DNA of 64,000 nucleotides from the NCBI RefSeq assembly GCF_050490315.1, contig NZ_JBNPEO010000008.1, forward strand, positions 72,646 through 136,645, given 5' to 3'. Position 1 is the stretch's first letter, and each line of letters starts with the position of its first letter. This stretch comes from JBNPEO01 sp050490315 (GTDB lineage Bacteria > Actinomycetota > Actinomycetes > Actinomycetales > Micrococcaceae). The translations under genes were made by a program, and so were the position numbers. Under the pieces are notes generated by a model. The model was not told where the DNA came from. It did no database searches and saw only the letters and a list, made by a program, of their open reading frames with translations. Shown one piece after another: positions 16,440 through 24,572 of this stretch.

Positions 16440-19400
16440 CTAGCGGCGCAAGCAGAGCTGGTACTTCAAGAGCGCCACGCCGTATTTGATCCAACCGACC
16501 ACGTCATACCACTGGGTGGGCGGAACCGGGGCAACGCACTGAACCGGAGATGGTCCAGCTTTGGCCACCGTGACAAGTACAGTGACCTTGGTTCCCGACT
16601 CGGCAGCGGTGAGCACCAGAGTACCCGTGCCAGCAGCCGCACCGTTGGGAACAGCCACGCCAACGGTGGCTGCACCTGCGCTTACCGGTACGGAACCCAG
16701 CTGGGTGACAGTCCCGGCGGCATCGGTGAACACGGCCGTGAGGCTCTTGTTCACTGGGCTACCCAGCGAGGTGAGATCCAGCTTGGACACCGTCAGGTTG
16801 ATCGGGTCCTTCGGTTTGACCGTTGCTGCAGTGGTGTTGACCACGGCAACGCTGCGGCGTGCGAAGTCCGGGGAAACCGGGTTGTGAGCCTGCAGGTACT
16901 TGATCCATGCGTCACGGTCAATCAGGCCGGTGTCCTTGGTGTTGGCGCCTTCCTTGAAAATGCGGAAGTTGTCGCCACCTTGGGCCAAGAAGCTGAACGT
17001 ACCAATCCGGTAGGACTTCGCCGGATCAATAGCTGCACCGTTGACCAGGATCGAGGTGATGTGGTCCCCGGCCGGGCGTGCAGCATCGTAGGTGTAGTTG
17101 ACGTTTTTGGACAGACCCAGCTGCAAGTAAGTGCGGCTAGGAATGGTGCCATCAGCGTTGGTTTGCCACTGCTGCTCAAGCAGAGTCTTGAACTGTGCAC
17201 CGGTCAAGGACGTGGTCCACAAGTTGTTGACGAACGGCAAAACAGCGTTTGCTTCCGCGTAGGTGATGGTTCCGTCCGGAGCGTAGTACAGCTCGCTACG
17301 CAGACCACCAGGGTTGACGACGCCGATCTCGGCACCACCTAGCGTGGGGTCCTTGAGCGTGTCCACGAGTGAATCGGCAACCAGGTTACCCAGGGTTGAT
17401 TCGCTACCACGGTCATCGCGCTTGGCGGCTCCACCTGCGGGGTCGGCGCTGAATGCGGTGGTGATATCGGCTGTGACCTTGCCAATCGGCTGGCTTCCCA
17501 CGGCGTCAGCAGCTGCCAGTGCCTTCTTGACGATGGCGTCGACTGCTGCAACACGGGGGTATTTAGCTACCAGGTCAACTGCTGCATCCGTGATGCGTTT
17601 GACGTTTGCAGCCTTGGAAGCAGTGACTTCCTTGGTAGCGGTATCAACGGTGAGTTGGATCTGGCCGATGTTCTCACCGTAGTTACCGGTCTGAACCACA
17701 GGACGGGTTTTGCCCGGCTGGCCGGGAACAGGTGCGTTCCAGGCATATTCCTTGTGGGTGTGGCCGGTAAAGATTGCGTCAACCTCGGGAGACGTTTCGT
17801 TGACCAGCTTCGCGAAGGATCCGCCAGCTGCCAATTCCTGCTCCAAAGTGGCTCCATCGGGCGTACCGGAACCGGCGCCGTCGTGATCTTCAACAACAAT
17901 CACATCGGCGAGCTTCTCTGCCGTGATCTTTGCAGCAGCACGGTTGATTGCCTCCACCGGATCCCCGAAGTCCAAGTCCGAGATGCCGCCGGGGGTTACC
18001 AATGAGGGAACTTCTTGCGTCACTGTGCCGATGATGGCCACCTTGATGCCGTTGACGTCAATCACCGTGTACTCGGGAAGGGCTGGTTCCTTGGTGCCCT
18101 TTTTGTAAACGTTCGCACCCAGGTACGGGAACTTGGCGTTAGTGCCACCGTTGATCACCCGGTCGCGCAAATCAGCCCAGCCGCCGTCGAACTCGTGGTT
18201 ACCCACAGCCGAAGCTCGAGTCTCAAGCGCATTGAGGACGTCAATGGTGGGCTGGTCCTTCGCTACCGCCGAAGCGAACAAGGAAGCGCCGATGTTGTCA
18301 CCGGCGGACAGCAGCGCAGTTGCGCCAGGTGCCGCGGCGGCACGGAGCTTCTCAACGGTTCCCGCGAAGTTGACAGTGTTTGAATCGATCCGGCCGTGGA
18401 AGTCATTGATACCCAAAAGGTTCAAGTCAACCGTGGCCGGGGTTGCTGGCAGGTCCAGGCCAACCACCACTGGGTCGTGGTCGGACGCCCGGAACTGATC
18501 TGGAGCGTAGTAGTCGGTGACATTGTTGTTGTAGCGGCTGTACTCAAGGGCTACGGATTCAACTGAGTTGATGTTCCAAATGTCAGTACCGGTGACTACA
18601 GCGTTGGCTTCCGGGGAAGCCAGAATGTGGTCAAGGGATCCCACCAGTCCACCGAAGAGGTAGGAGTGCTTGGCGGAGCCGTCAGCGTTTTTGGCCTTCT
18701 CATCTTGGTTGACGTAACCAGCGGCCGTAAGGACGTTGATTGGGTCTTCCTTGGCGTAGGAGTTGAAGTCGCCAATCAGGAAGACCTTGTTGGTGCCCTT
18801 GTCCTGCTTCAACTGATCAGCAAATGCCACGAGCGCTTTGGCCTGTGCGGTGCGTGCCAGGTTGGAGTTGCCTTGGCCCTGATCGGTGTCATCGGGAGTT
18901 GCTGCGGAACCTTTGGACTTGAAGTGGTTGGCAATCGCGATGAACTTCTTGTCATCACTTGCTCCAACCGGCTTGAACACCTGGGCCAAAGGCTTACGTG
19001 CGCTCGCAAAAGCAACGGTGTCGTTAAGGATGATGGATTCGCCCACCGGCTCAGCGGCGGCCTTTTTGTAAATAAATGCAGTACGAATCATGTCTTCATC
19101 GGCCAGCGGCGGTGCGTTGGCAGGTGTGTGAACATAGTCCCAAACGCCCGGGGTCACAACATTGAGTGCCGCAACCAGTTGGGAGAGCGCGTCGTCACGG
19201 TTTTTGGCGAACTGAGCGGAGTTTTCAACTTCCATCAGCGTCACTACATCGGCGCCGGACTTGGAAATCGCTGCAACAATCTTGTCTTGCTGTCGCTTGA
19301 GGTTCTCAGCATTCGCAGCACCGCGAGCGTCACAGCCGCCCTTGATGCTGATGGGTGCACCGGCACGGTCGGTGTAGTAGGTGCAACCGCTGAGCTGATC

Positions 19401-20981
19401 GCCGGTGGTGGTGAAGTAGTTCAGGACGTTGAAGGAGGCAAGCTTTAAGTTGCCTCCCACGGCGGCCGGAGTCTGAGCGCGTGTATCACCAAAGCTGACC
19501 GGCTGAACGCTGGCAGCGTTGGAAGGGGTTAGCTGCGTGAGCGGCTGGAACTTCCACGCGTTGTTTGCGTAGCCCAGCACCACATTGGTTTTGACACTAA
19601 CCGGTGCACCAACACGGACGTGATCCGTGGTGGTCAAGTACGGCAGAGGCAAAGCTTTGTTCGCGGTGCTGCCCAAGAAGTTGGTGGTGGCACCGTCGTC
19701 GAGCTTGATGCCGCGCACTGCATTGTCAGCAACCGTTGCGTTGTATTCAGCCGAACCGTAAGGCGCGACGGCGGTGGGCTGCGGCAAAGCGGTGGTTCCG
19801 CCAGCCAAGCCGATTTCACCGTACTGGTTTAACGAGTAGTTATCGCTCACAGTCATAGGGCCTTGAGGTGCTAGGAGCATACCTTCAAGGGACTCGCGGA
19901 CTGTCTCTGAAGCGGGCAGGGTGAAGGTGGTGGCCTTGACCTCTGGTGCGGCTTCGGTGAGTTGCTTGAGGTCCGCAGCAGCGGCGACGTTCAGCTGCGT
20001 CATACCGAAGTATTCGGCTACCGCTCCGGTGACCTGGACGTAGTCGCCGATTTTCACTGATGCAACCGTGGCGGGTGAGTAGACAAAGATGCCGTCAGAT
20101 GCGGTGTGTGTGGCTGGATCCAAATCGCCACCGGTGCCGGGGGTCTGAATGTAGTAGCCGTTTATTCCGCCAGTGGGGAACGCTGCGGTGACTTTGCCAA
20201 GCGTAGAAACGGTGCTGCCGACCATGGAAGAGGCGGTGCCGGTTCCTTGGATTTCGGCAATGGGTTTGGTGCCAACCGGGTCAACGGGCGGATCTACCGG
20301 GGGATCAACAGGTGCCGTTGCCGAGCCCTGAGGGGTGATCGAAGCGTTGAGGGTGAAGTCTGCGGAGTTGTCATTCGTGTCAGCAAAGTTGGTGCGGTTC
20401 AGGCTTTTAACGTCGGTGTTTCCGGACGGGGCTGTTGCCGCCTTTGTCTCAAAAGTGTTTGAGGTTCCGTAACCGAGAATGTCTGCAACACCGTCTGGCT
20501 CAATCACCGAACCGACAGCCAAGGGGTTCACTGCGGTGGCTTGTTTGGCCAAGAGTACGGTGCCGGAAGTGCCTGAGGGATTAAAGGCGGTGGAAGTAGT
20601 GTCCGCTGCGGGAAGATCAGCTGCGGTAGAGGTTGCGCTGTTGGTGGCGCCCTTGATCAGGTAGTAGCCCTTGGCGGGGATGGTTCCTGCAAGGGGAGCA
20701 ACACCGTTGGGGGCCGCGGTGCCGGTGCCTGAACGGTACTGGAGTGACCAGCCGTCTAGAGAAACAGGTGCGTCAGAGCTGTTGTAGAGCTCAACGAACT
20801 TGTTTTTGTAAGCGGCCCCGGCGCTACCGCCACTGAGATAGGCCTCGTTGATAACAACTGGCGAAGTGCCTGCTGCGACTGCGGCATCTACGGCAAATGC
20901 CGGCGCCGCTGACAGCGGAGCTGCAATTAGCCCTGCCGCCAGGACTGTGCCAAGCGCAGCCCGTGTGGTGGAGTGATTCAT
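16440..20981 (-). CDS. Secreted ExeM/NucH-type nuclease fused to a 5'-nucleotidase
   Basis: A 1513-residue secreted enzyme. ATG 20981 starts a classical Sec signal peptide (TRAALGTVLAAGLIAA...APAFA). The domains in order are: lamin-tail domain (about 35-150, VINEAYLSGGSAGAAYKN); a PVDPPVDPP linker and OB-like region; an endonuclease/exonuclease/phosphatase domain (about 510-850) with ASFNVLNYF, LMEVENS, IGDFNSY and FRASDHDPVVVG; a calcineurin-like 5'-nucleotidase core (about 855-1150) with GINDFHGRID, SAGDNIGAS, VGNHEFDGG and FTGHTHKEY; the 5'-nucleotidase C-terminal domain (about 1170-1380); and an Ig-like tail. There is no LPXTG or membrane anchor. The fusion would cut extracellular DNA and dephosphorylate the nucleotides, releasing phosphate and nucleosides. 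A single GTTCACC half-site (21110-21116, minus) resembles a PHO box half. Confidence 0.95.
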   Translation of the reverse strand: MNHSTTRAALGTVLAAGLIAAPLSAAPAFAVDAAVAAGTSPVVINEAYLSGGSAGAAYKNKFVELYNSSDAPVSLDGWSLQYRSGTGTAAPNGVAPLAGTIPAKGYYLIKGATNSATSTAADLPAADTTSTAFNPSGTSGTVLLAKQATAVNPLAVGSVIEPDGVADILGYGTSNTFETKAATAPSGNTDVKSLNRTNFADTNDNSADFTLNASITPQGSATAPVDPPVDPPVDPVGTKPIAEIQGTGTASSMVGSTVSTLGKVTAAFPTGGINGYYIQTPGTGGDLDPATHTASDGIFVYSPATVASVKIGDYVQVTGAVAEYFGMTQLNVAAAADLKQLTEAAPEVKATTFTLPASETVRESLEGMLLAPQGPMTVSDNYSLNQYGEIGLAGGTTALPQPTAVAPYGSAEYNATVADNAVRGIKLDDGATTNFLGSTANKALPLPYLTTTDHVRVGAPVSVKTNVVLGYANNAWKFQPLTQLTPSNAASVQPVSFGDTRAQTPAAVGGNLKLASFNVLNYFTTTGDQLSGCTYYTDRAGAPISIKGGCDARGAANAENLKRQQDKIVAAISKSGADVVTLMEVENSAQFAKNRDDALSQLVAALNVVTPGVWDYVHTPANAPPLADEDMIRTAFIYKKAAAEPVGESIILNDTVAFASARKPLAQVFKPVGASDDKKFIAIANHFKSKGSAATPDDTDQGQGNSNLARTAQAKALVAFADQLKQDKGTNKVFLIGDFNSYAKEDPINVLTAAGYVNQDEKAKNADGSAKHSYLFGGLVGSLDHILASPEANAVVTGTDIWNINSVESVALEYSRYNNNVTDYYAPDQFRASDHDPVVVGLDLPATPATVDLNLLGINDFHGRIDSNTVNFAGTVEKLRAAAAPGATALLSAGDNIGASLFASAVAKDQPTIDVLNALETRASAVGNHEFDGGWADLRDRVINGGTNAKFPYLGANVYKKGTKEPALPEYTVIDVNGIKVAIIGTVTQEVPSLVTPGGISDLDFGDPVEAINRAAAKITAEKLADVIVVEDHDGAGSGTPDGATLEQELAAGGSFAKLVNETSPEVDAIFTGHTHKEYAWNAPVPGQPGKTRPVVQTGNYGENIGQIQLTVDTATKEVTASKAANVKRITDAAVDLVAKYPRVAAVDAIVKKALAAADAVGSQPIGKVTADITTAFSADPAGGAAKRDDRGSESTLGNLVADSLVDTLKDPTLGGAEIGVVNPGGLRSELYYAPDGTITYAEANAVLPFVNNLWTTSLTGAQFKTLLEQQWQTNADGTIPSRTYLQLGLSKNVNYTYDAARPAGDHITSILVNGAAIDPAKSYRIGTFSFLAQGGDNFRIFKEGANTKDTGLIDRDAWIKYLQAHNPVSPDFARRSVAVVNTTAATVKPKDPINLTVSKLDLTSLGSPVNKSLTAVFTDAAGTVTQLGSVPVSAGAATVGVAVPNGAAAGTGTLVLTAAESGTKVTVLVTVAKAGPSPVQCVAPVPPTQWYDVVGWIKYGVALLKYQLCLRR

Positions 20982-21334
20982 TCGTTTACTTTCACTGTGG
21001 TGCCCCTTGGGGAGCGGGGCATTTATCCAGTGCCGGAGGGGTGCCACCGGCAGTAGGCCGATCAATGTATTCGGCCAGACGTGTCCACGGGAGATCCAAA
21101 CAGCCCAGGGTGAACGCGAGATTGCCATACGGTAGGTTCTGGTGTCGAGGCCAGAGCTGCCGCGGGATTTTCGTGTCAACGGGCGATTCGGAAAGGCCGA
21201 GTTGCGCGTGTGTGAAGCGGGTCACGCCCACGATGGCTGAGCATAACGCAAAAACCGCCCAGCGCCTTGTCAACAAGAGTTGAGCTGGCGCTGGCCGGTT
21301 GAGGTCAAGCAAGTGTTGTGTTGTTCTTTGGCTA
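20982..21334. other. Intergenic region upstream of the nuclease gene
   Basis: About 350 bases without a credible gene. TGCCCC (21001-21006) and GGGGCA (21016-21021) form a small hairpin in the probable nuclease leader. A GTTCACC heptamer lies on the minus strand at 21110-21116. No clear promoter could be fixed. Confidence 0.5.
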
Positions 21335-22117
21335 TTAGCCCTGCGGCATGTTCTGAATCAGCTTAAAAACCGCACCGCTGGCATCAGCCAGTGTTGCCAT
21401 CCGGCCAAAGGGAGTGTCTTCGGCCGGAGTTAGGACCTGAGCCCCGCTGTTCGTGGCCACAGTGACGCTGTCACCGGTGCTGTCCACCACAAAGTAGACG
21501 TGCCAGCTGGAGGGGGCTCCATCGGCTAGGTCAGCTGCGGCGTCGTAGATTCCGGCTACTGAGTCATTCCCGGCACCCAAGGTGGTGTATTTGAATTCGG
21601 GGGAGTCGGCCATGGTTGTGGTGTCCCAGCCGAAGGCCTTTTGGTAAAACTCCACGGCTGCCGGGTAGTTGTTGGTGTGTAGTTCGTGCCAACCTGGTGC
21701 ACCGGGCTCGGCAGCAACCTCATACCCCTTGTGGGCGCCAGCTTCCCAAGCGCCAATAGCCGCGCCAGAGGGGTCTCCAAAGATCGCCATCCGGCCCTGG
21801 TCGGGAACGGTGTGGGGAGGCATAAACACTTGGCCGCCGTTTTCGCTGACAGCGGCGGCGGTTGCATCAGCGTCCTCGGTGAGGAGGTATGTAGACCAAA
21901 CGTCAGGCATGTCTGCCATGTCCTCTTGCTTCTGCATGAGGCCAGCAACTGATTTGCCGTCCTTAAAAGCCATCACGTAGCCGCCGTACTTCTCTTCGTC
22001 ACCGCTTTGAAAAGTCCAGCCTAGGAGCTCGCCGTAGAACTCCTTCGCTTGTTCAATGTCTGAGGTCATGAGGTCAATCCAGCAGGGGGCGCCGGCATTG
22101 ATCTTGGGAGAAGGCAT
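21335..22117 (-). CDS. Two-domain VOC (glyoxalase/bleomycin-resistance fold) protein
   Basis: A 260-residue cytoplasmic protein made of two similar vicinal-oxygen-chelate modules. The first begins CWIDLMTSDIEQAKEFYGELLGW and the second WHELHTNNYPAAVEFYQKAFGW. Each ends with a D..GA.F/I strand (FGDPSGAAIGAW, LADASGAVFKLI). This double arrangement is common in actinobacterial hydroxylase-like VOC proteins of unassigned substrate. Not all glyoxalase metal ligands are recognisable, so glyoxalase activity should not be assumed. AAGTGAG precedes ATG 22117. It stands alone, with tRNA-Ser upstream on the same strand. Confidence 0.88.
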   Translation of the reverse strand: MPSPKINAGAPCWIDLMTSDIEQAKEFYGELLGWTFQSGDEEKYGGYVMAFKDGKSVAGLMQKQEDMADMPDVWSTYLLTEDADATAAAVSENGGQVFMPPHTVPDQGRMAIFGDPSGAAIGAWEAGAHKGYEVAAEPGAPGWHELHTNNYPAAVEFYQKAFGWDTTTMADSPEFKYTTLGAGNDSVAGIYDAAADLADGAPSSWHVYFVVDSTGDSVTVATNSGAQVLTPAEDTPFGRMATLADASGAVFKLIQNMPQG

Positions 22118-22255
22118 AACTACTCACTTTCTATGGACGGCGCTGGGCGGTCCGGAGGGAAGAAAGGTTGGGCAAGGAAAAGAATGTTCAACCAAGCCTG
22201 ACTTTATGCGTGGTCACTGACAGTTTCAATGGCCTTTGGCTGGCTCCGGATACAG

Positions 22256-22287
22256 CTCAGGCGGCCCCGTTTCCGGGGCCGCCTGAG
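22256..22287 (-). terminator. Hairpin after tRNA-Ser(TGA)
   Basis: CTCAGGCGGCCCCG (22256-22269) pairs perfectly with CGGGGCCGCCTGAG (22274-22287). It lies nine bases after the tRNA. The T-run is on the plus-strand side, so for the tRNA it would be a U-less terminator; it may also block plus-strand read-through. Confidence 0.7.
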
Positions 22288-22295
22288 TTTTTACG

Positions 22296-22383
22296 CGGAA
22301 GGTATGGGATTTGAACCCATGAGACGGGGTTACCGCCTACTAGTTTTCAAGACTAGCTCCTTCGGCCGCTCGGACAACCTTCC
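22296..22383 (-). tRNA. tRNA-Ser (anticodon TGA)
   Basis: An 88-base class II tRNA. The acceptor arms are GGAAGGT and ACCTTCC with discriminator G. The anticodon stem CTAGT/ACTAG holds loop CTTGAAA, so the anticodon is TGA, reading TCA-family serine codons. It has a long variable arm and no encoded CCA. Confidence 0.95.
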
Positions 22384-22580
22384 CTGCGCATAAGTGTTTC
22401 ACAAGCCGTGCGTGCGGCAAAAACCGGCAGGTTTCGCAGACAAAATACTGCGGAGAGTGTCAAGCAAATAGAATGGAACTTTGCCGCCGTTTGCGTCGTG
22501 GCAATGTGCCCGTAGTTCTCCCGCCGATCGGTTGGGAGTGGCGGTCATGAAGCAAGCAACCCCCAATGCTGGAGTGAATG

Positions 22581-23564
22581 ATGAAGGCTGTTTTTGTAAC
22601 GGAACCGGGTGGGCCTGAGGTCCTTGAGGTGCGTGACGTTCCAGCTCCGGTTCCGGGTCCAGGTGAGGTGCTGATCGACGTCGTAGCTGCTGGGTTGAAC
22701 CGTGCAGACGTTCAACAGCGCAAAGGCCACTACCCGCCGCCGCCAGGTGCCTCAGAAATTTTGGGTCTAGAAGTCTCCGGCCGGATCTCCGGTTTTGGCC
22801 CGGGCGTTGCTAAGCCGTTCTCCAAGGGGGACAAGGTTGTTGCGCTGCTCGCAGGCGGTGGCTATGCCCAGCAGGTCGCCGTCCCGGCCGAGCAAGTTTT
22901 GCGCATTCCTGAGGGCGTTGACCTGGTCACCGCTGCGTCCTTGCCGGAAGTCGCCGCCACGGTCTATTCAAACTTGTATATGACGGCCCAGCTGCAGGCT
23001 GGTGAGACCGTGTTGATTCACGGTGCCACCGGCGGGATTGGCACGATGGCCATTCAAATGGCCAAGGCTTTTGGTGCGGTGGTGGCCACGACGGCAGGTA
23101 GTCAAGAAAAAGTCAGTACCGCCAAGGCGTACCTGAACGCCGATATTGCCATCGATTACACACGCGAGGACTTTGTTGACAGTCTCCGCGCCCAAAACGG
23201 TGGCAAAGGCGCAGACGTAATCCTCGACGTCGTAGGTGCCAAGTACTTGGATAAGAACATTGACGCGTTGGAGACTTACGGCCGTCTAGTGGTCATTGGG
23301 CTCCAAGGTGGGCGCCGCGCTGAGCTGGATCTTGGCAAGCTACTGGCCAAGCGTCTGGCCGTCATTGGCACCAGTTTGCGCCCACGCGCCGTGGCAGAAA
23401 AGGGTGTGATTATGGATGCCGTGCGTGACGCCGTCTGGCCGCTGGTTGCCGATGGCACTGTGAAACCGCTGGTTGCCAAAACCTTCGCGCTGGACCAGGT
23501 TCGAGCCGCGCACCGGTATTTCGATTCAGGCGATCATGTGGGCAAGGTACTTCTACTGCTCTAG
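22581..23564 (+). CDS. NAD(P)H-quinone oxidoreductase, PIG3-like MDR family
   Basis: A 327-residue zinc-independent medium-chain dehydrogenase/reductase that would reduce quinones with NADPH. The N-terminal catalytic domain has AAGLNRADVQQRKGHYPPPP, the signature of the PIG3 subgroup. The Rossmann motif is HGATGGIGTMAIQMAKAFGA near residue 150. The cysteines of zinc-binding alcohol dehydrogenases are absent. ATG 22581 is preferred over the adjacent ATG 22578, because GGAG lies six bases before it. A PadR regulator gene follows on the same strand. Confidence 0.92.
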   Translation: MKAVFVTEPGGPEVLEVRDVPAPVPGPGEVLIDVVAAGLNRADVQQRKGHYPPPPGASEILGLEVSGRISGFGPGVAKPFSKGDKVVALLAGGGYAQQVAVPAEQVLRIPEGVDLVTAASLPEVAATVYSNLYMTAQLQAGETVLIHGATGGIGTMAIQMAKAFGAVVATTAGSQEKVSTAKAYLNADIAIDYTREDFVDSLRAQNGGKGADVILDVVGAKYLDKNIDALETYGRLVVIGLQGGRRAELDLGKLLAKRLAVIGTSLRPRAVAEKGVIMDAVRDAVWPLVADGTVKPLVAKTFALDQVRAAHRYFDSGDHVGKVLLLL

Positions 23565-23709
23565 TCGGCTAGCGAATTTGGCCGGCGGCGAATCGCGTTG
23601 TGATTGATTGACGTCCTCGCTGCCACTACGCTCGATCTATACGCAGTATGCATCCGTCTTTGGGGGGCGGATGTTTGCCGCGGAATCGCTAGCCCAGCAA
23701 AAGGAACTT

Positions 23710-24324
23710 ATGTCCATCCGCCACAGCCTGCTCGCACTCCTGCAAGATCAACGCCGCTACGGGTATGATCTGCGGGTTGAGTTTGAGGAGCGCACAGGAT
23801 CAACATGGCCGTTGAACATTGGGCAGGTTTACACCACCTTGGATCGCCTTGAGCGCGACGGTTTGGTTCTTAAAGACGGGGACGACGGCGAAGGCCACGT
23901 CATCTACAGCATCACCCCGGCCGGGACTGCGGAAGTTCAAGGCTGGTTTGCCGCCCCCGTGGAGCGGAGCAACCCGCCGCGCAATGAGCTGGCCATCAAG
24001 CTGGCGCTTGCTGTAACACTGCCCGGCGTTGATGTGCCGGCAATCATTTCCGCCCAGCGTGTGGCCTCCATGCGCTCACTTCAGGATTACACCAAGGCTC
24101 GCCGGGACACTGCAGCTAACCAACGCAGTTCTGACACTGCCTGGTTGTTGGTGCTGGATTCCCTGATTTTTCAGACTGAGGCAGAAGTCCGTTGGCTGGA
24201 CCTGTGCGAGGCACGCTTGGCGCAACTTGCTGCGAGCCGTGCTGCCAGCATCAATGACCCAGACCTTAATCAAGTTCCGCGCACCACGGTGACCGCTGCC
24301 CCGGTCACACGACCGGCCGAGTAG
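23710..24324 (+). CDS. PadR-family transcriptional regulator
   Basis: A 204-residue regulator. The N-terminal winged helix reads SIRHSLLALLQDQRRYGYDL with the GQVYTTLDRLERDGLV recognition region. The C-terminal helical part is the Vir-like dimerisation domain. AAGGA at 23701-23705 supports ATG 23710; the frame extends upstream to 23608 without a better start. In this subfamily the regulator normally represses a following ABC-transporter operon. Here only the first codons of such an ATPase gene remain (24330), so the regulator has probably lost its target. Confidence 0.92.
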   Translation: MSIRHSLLALLQDQRRYGYDLRVEFEERTGSTWPLNIGQVYTTLDRLERDGLVLKDGDDGEGHVIYSITPAGTAEVQGWFAAPVERSNPPRNELAIKLALAVTLPGVDVPAIISAQRVASMRSLQDYTKARRDTAANQRSSDTAWLLVLDSLIFQTEAEVRWLDLCEARLAQLAASRAASINDPDLNQVPRTTVTAAPVTRPAE

Positions 24325-24329
24325 TTCTA

Positions 24330-24413
24330 GTGACTTCCGTAGCACGTCAGCAGGTCTTGGAACTCGCCTCCGTGAGCCGGACCTTTGGTGAGGGCGCAAC
24401 GGCGCTAGCTAGG
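24330..24413 (+). pseudogene. Stump of an ABC transporter ATPase gene
   Basis: Five bases after the PadR stop a GTG opens VARQQVLELASVSRTFGEGAT..., the unmistakable first strand and A-loop region of a MacB/LolD-type ABC ATPase. Similarity stops abruptly at GGCGCTAGCTAGG near 24413, well before the Walker A motif, and the frame then reads unrelated sequence. The rest of the ATPase and the permease are gone. This is a deletion remnant of a PadR-controlled ABC exporter operon. Confidence 0.75.
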
Positions 24414-24519
24414 TGCCGTCGTCGTGCCAAAGTTCCTCCCGCTGGACTATGGTGCTGTGCAGGAGCGAAACGTAAACCGAACCGCTGTGGCAACATCACC
24501 GCACTCAGTAGTCATCACA

Positions 24520-24532
24520 CGTACACTGTACG
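24520..24532. promoter_or_regulatory. Inverted repeat upstream of cstA
   Basis: CGTAC-ACT-GTACG is a perfect 5-bp inverted repeat about 40 bases before the cstA start. It could be an operator. The rest of 24414-24572 shows no gene. Confidence 0.35.
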
Positions 24533-24572
24533 ACGGCGGCACTAGAGGCTGCGGCCAACTCAAGGAGGAGAC

